In this document: in pieces, positions 1 through 64,000 of the stretch
Layout of the letters: every line of letters begins with the position of its first letter
Position numbering within the stretch: the first letter of the stretch is position 1
NCBI GenBank assembly: GCA_964016885.1
Contig: OZ024759.1
Span: 35,658,661-35,722,660 of the forward strand
Direction of reading: 5' to 3'
Source of the DNA: Eledone cirrhosa
Taxonomy: Eukaryota; Mollusca; Cephalopoda; Octopoda; Eledonidae
Length of the DNA: 64,000 nt
Translations under genes and position numbers: made by a program
Notes under the pieces: model-generated
Told to the model about the DNA's origin: nothing
The model's input: only the letters and a program-made list of their open reading frames with translations
Databases searched by the model: none

Positions 1-127
1 AATATACATATACACATATATATATATACAATATACATATACACATATATATATATATACAATATACATATACACATATATATATATACATACATATATA
101 CACACATATATACATATACATACATAT
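1..127. repeat. AT/CATATA microsatellite
   Basis: Alternating TATA and CATATACACATA runs; simple sequence at the left edge of the window. Confidence 0.9.
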
Positions 128-1831
128 CCCGTTGTTTCAACTGATCTAATATTAATACAAGAAATAATTTACAAAAATATATAAATAAAAATTTAAAAAG
201 CCCACATTTTTTTGTTTGTTTTTTACAGCTTCCCCCACAATTAAATCTTAAAAATAGATTTAAAAATTAAATTGTGTAACAAAATATTTTACAAGTTCAG
301 TATATTTCAATTGTTTAGTCAGGAAGAAAGAAGAATTAATTCTCAAGACATTAAATAGGGTCCTTCAAGACTAGTTAGTGGGAAAAAGGTTAATAACCCT
401 ACAAACCTGGTCCCTGAATATTTGTCACCAGGGCCTCCAAGAGAAATTTTTCATGGCGGTACAAAACCCCTTTAGAGCCTGAAACAGGCAAAGATTTTTC
501 TTAAAATGGATGTTGTATGGTTGCTGGGGGGTTTTCTTAGTTCTTGAGCCCCGGAACAAAGTATTGACTGGACACCCCTCTCTCATAGGCCCCGTTATCC
601 AAGGGGCCAGGTTTTGGTGTTAGTATGAAACCGGATGACCGATGATTAAGTAAGTCTAGTACTCAAGGCTGAAAAGGTTTAAAAATTAACAAAAACCAAA
701 ACTGGGACAAACCTTTAGATAATATAAATTAGTGGAGAGATATGTATTTCAGGTGTTTCCTTCTATATATATATTGTTTAGATGGTGATGTTGATTCATT
801 CATCCATTCCTGATTCACTGATATTACAAAAGATATTTGGAAGAGAATAATATCACATATTTACAATTCATATTTTTATGTATGCATGTGTGGGTTTGTG
901 TGTGTATATATATGTGTGTGTATATATATATATAAAGTATGTATATCCTGGGTCCGTCAATTCATTATTATGAATGTATGTATATATAGTTATGTGTGTA
1001 TGTTTTTGTGACTATATATATATGTATGTATGTATGTATGTTTTTATATATGTTTGTATATATATATATGTATGTATATGTATATATATTTGGTTGTTTA
1101 TACAATATAGCTGTATGAATCAGAAGGTCCCAAGTGAGTGTAATTCACCATAGTCTCAGGTTCACTCAAGCCCCAGGAGGGGATTTGGGTAAGGGTTAGT
1201 GGAAGCCAAAGCCCGTTGGATGGACTGTATTTGTAATTCATAAGGCCAATCATGACACATACTGTCATGATGAATCCCCCTGAGAACTATGTTAAGAGTA
1301 CAGATGTCTGTGGAATGCTCAGCCACTTACACGTTAATTTCACAAGTAGACTGTTCCATTGATCAAACAGCTGGAACATCTATTCCATTCTGAGTTTCTT
1401 TATATGTTTATATATGTATATATATGTATGTATATATGTCTGTTAAACCACTGGGAGTGAAGGACCCCTAGCCTTTGTCAGGGCATTCTTCTAGGAGAAG
1501 GCAACTCAGGAAACTGGGATAACTCTCATATAAAACCTGCGTGTCAGTAGTTATCAATAATGTTATAGCTACTGTCGCTCAGAGAGTGGGATTGGCTCAG
1601 TGCAGTCTTTCCTCACCCACAGGCATTGCACGATAGAATTAATTAATAATAATTAATAATGTTATATCGTGCAATGGCCATACTCGATAACGAGGGGGCA
1701 GCCATCATCGTGCGTGCGTGTGCGTGTCTATGTATGTGTTTAAACTTTATTCTATTTGATAACATAAAATATAATGTCTTACAATCTATATTGTAATAAA
1801 TCTAACAAAACAGTAAATAAAAAATACTAAC
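128..1831. other. Downstream flank with no gene recognised
   Basis: AT-rich sequence with TATG microsatellites near 890-1100 and 1395-1436. A perfect 12-base inverted repeat (CATTGCACGATA at 1624-1635 and its complement at 1665-1676) could form a hairpin. I see no supported coding segment on either strand. Confidence 0.6.
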
Positions 1832-2476
1832 GATAGCCAGTAATTCATGGAGGAGTCAATTATATCAACCCCAATCTATGACTGGTATTATATTAGATTG
1901 ACCCCTGTAAGGATGAAAGGCAAAACTAACCTCAGCAGGACTTGAACTCAGAATGTAAAGGGTCATATATAAATGACGCAAAGGTTTTTGTCCGACGCTC
2001 TACTGATTCAGCCAAATTCACCGCACCCTAATAATAATAATAATAATGATAATAATAATAATAATGCTTTCTGATTTAGGCACAAGGCCAGTAATTTGGG
2101 GAGAGGGGGGAAAGTCAATTAAATCGACCTCAATGCATTACTGGTACTTTATTAGGCAAAACTAATCTTGACAAGTTTTAAACCCAGAATATAAAAGGCC
2201 ATAACACTATGCCACAAAGCATGTCTGACGCTCTACCAATTACTACCACAATAATAATAATAATGGTTTCTGATTTAAACATATGGCCAACAAATTTCAG
2301 AAAGGCAAAATCAATTAAATCAATCCCAGTGTATTACTGGTACTTTATTTTATTGATCCCACAAGGATGAAAGGTAAAGTTAATCTCGGCGAGATTTAAA
2401 ATCAGAACATAAAGGATTAAACTCTATGCAGCAAAGTATGGCGTCCAATGCTCTACCGATTCTGCCAATCGCCCTG
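1832..2476 (-). repeat. Three tandemly placed tRNA-related SINE copies
   Basis: Three degraded copies (about 1832-2031, 2065-2250 and 2262-2476) of the family that reads, on the plus strand, GGCACAAGGCCAG, then CTGGTACTTTATTTTATCGA, then GGATGAAAGGCAAAGTTAAC, then GATTTGAACTCAG. The reverse complement of the last block (GAGTTCAAATC) resembles an RNA polymerase III B box, so the elements point to the minus strand. They are separated by ATA trinucleotide runs. Confidence 0.85.
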
Positions 2477-2575
2477 ATACTAATAATAGCATCATTTACA
2501 TAATCCACCATTCAATCTACAATACTTTATTGTCTAATGTCGGAAAAATTATTGGAATAAAAAAAAAAAGTGGAG

Positions 2576-2607
<32 letters not shown>

Positions 2608-3331
2608 ACTGTTTTTTTATTTTCTAATCTTTAGAAATGGTTCCAAATTGGTCCAATTTAGTTTTGTAGATGACCATATATGGACATTGGTGAGTGTGTG
2701 TTTAATAGAAATGGCATCAATGGGATGTAGACAGTTCTCTGTTAAATTGGCACAGCATTGAATGATCTAAGTGAAAACCTGAAACATTTGTGTGTGTATG
2801 TATGTGTGCATATATATATATATGTGTGTATGTATATGTGCATATATATATATGTGTGTGTATGTATATGTGCATATATATATATATGTGTGTATGTATA
2901 TGTGCATATATATATATGTGTATGTGTGTGTTTATGTGCATATATATATATATATATATACATTGTGTGTGTATATATGTATGAATTATATATGTGTGTA
3001 TATATATATACACATATATGTACATGTGTAAGTGAAAATGTTTATGCATGTTATGTGTATGTGAGTACAATAAATTTTTTCGTTGATACAAGAGATATCC
3101 CCCAAGTATATATTACTGAGAATATATATATATATTATATACACCTATAGATATATATATACACACATTATATGTGTATATAAAACACTCTACAACAACC
3201 ATCTTCAACAATTATATCTTTGTGTCCAGATGAGTTTGTAAGAAAAATTGAGTTTTTTTTTTTACTAAAAAAAAACCCAACAACAACCCCTTTCTGAAAA
3301 AGTTTGTAAATGTTTCTCTATATTTTTAGTG
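2477..3331 (-). other. Probable 3' UTR or immediate downstream region of the spectraplakin gene
   Basis: Lies just after the stop codon. It contains a long poly-A run (2575-2604), a TATG/TGTA microsatellite (about 2790-3030) and AATAAA hexamers on the minus strand near 2526 and 2611. The true polyadenylation site cannot be fixed from sequence alone. Confidence 0.4.
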
Positions 3332-63331
<60,000 letters not shown>

Positions 63332-63384
63332 CTGAAAGAAAATATTATTGGTTAGAATGAATGAATATACATTATATATATATA

Positions 63385-63655
63385 TATCATCATCATCATC
63401 GTTTAACGTCCATCTTCCACGCTAGCATGGGTTTGGACGGGAATTTTCCCACTTGAGGCAAGACTGGTTGTCCTGCTCATATAGGACTGTCTGGCGGGTT
63501 TTCTACGGCTGGATGCCTTTCCTAACACCAACCACGTTTACAGTGTGGACTGGGAGGTTTTTACCGTGTTACCTACACGGCCACATTACAGCGTGGACTG
63601 TGTGTTATTTTTGTTGTGACACCTACACGACCTCATTTATTTCGGACTGGATATA
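63385..63655 (-). mobile_element. LINE 3' UTR copy (5'-truncated)
   Basis: ATCATCATCATCGTTTAACG, CCACGCTAGCATGGG, GGATGCCTTTCCTAACACCA and ACCTACACGGCCACATTACA are the complement of the intact LINE's 3' UTR. It has two 48-bp-type units. Confidence 0.9.
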
Positions 63656-63801
63656 TATATATATATAATAATAATAATATTATTTATACTTATGAGTTAT
63701 ATATAATTATAAATATGAAAGGGCAGTATTAAGCTCTACCCAATTACCAGTAAGAGAAAAAGTTCAATGTAAATTATCCGATGTATTACAGAGCAGAGGT
63801 A

Positions 63802-63850
<49 letters not shown>

Positions 63851-64000
63851 GAGGTTATATTTAATTCGGTGGATAGCGAATTTTCAACCATCAAGGCTGT
63901 TTTCCATAGTTATGTCACTATTTATAAAACAAATTTTGTATTTTATCTGATGAAAGCACACCAATGTTGTCTTGGTTGCCCTTGAAATATATATAATAAA
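63656..64000. other. Right edge of window, intronic
   Basis: A TA run at 63805-63847 and AT-rich sequence. No exon is seen before the window ends. Confidence 0.5.

Overview
The window looks like a coleoid cephalopod genome, most likely an octopus. It is AT-rich, packed with microsatellites, tRNA-derived SINEs, short TTAA-type inverted-repeat elements and RTE-like LINE pieces. Its small exons are separated by repeat-filled introns and match one conserved animal gene. The organism is inferred from repeat style and gene structure; no search was run.

One host gene spans almost the whole window on the minus strand. It is the 3' part of a spectraplakin (MACF1/dystonin/short stop family). I could place 23 exons by splice sites, reading-frame phase and similarity to remembered vertebrate MACF1. 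From right to left they encode about seven and a half spectrin repeats (63331 to 29222), an EF-hand pair (28516 to 27596), a GAS2/GAR microtubule-binding domain (25910 to 19150) and a basic Ser/Thr/Pro-rich tail ending at a stop codon at 3332. All phases are compatible and the joined exons give 1202 codons plus stop. The 5' part (calponin-homology domains, plakin domain, most of the spectrin rod) lies to the right of the window.

The second protein-coding unit is an apparently intact RTE-like LINE (about 19703 to 24216, plus strand, antisense to the host gene). Its single 1039-codon ORF carries an endonuclease, a reverse transcriptase and a PHD-like zinc finger. It sits in the intron that splits the GAS2 domain, behind two tandem copies of a roughly 508-bp unit.

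The rest is intronic repeat: two main tRNA-related SINE families; two TTAA-flanked MITE families, one with its target site preserved inside a SINE; two hAT-like elements; foldback elements; 5'-truncated LINEs; and many minisatellites. Three arrays of one 48-bp unit are present, and a fourth unrelated 48-bp array is an expansion of the LINE 3' UTR. Several repeats lie within tens of bases of splice sites. Two form very long near-perfect hairpins in the host transcript, which is of interest because cephalopods edit RNA heavily.

Left to right: 1-3331 downstream flank and possible 3' UTR; 3332-14469 C-terminal tail exons and large minisatellites; 14470-25772 GAS2 exon 20, hAT element and intact LINE; 25773-34846 densely packed exons 19 to 10; 34847-45541 a 10.7-kb intron full of minisatellites; 45542-63331 exons 9 to 1.
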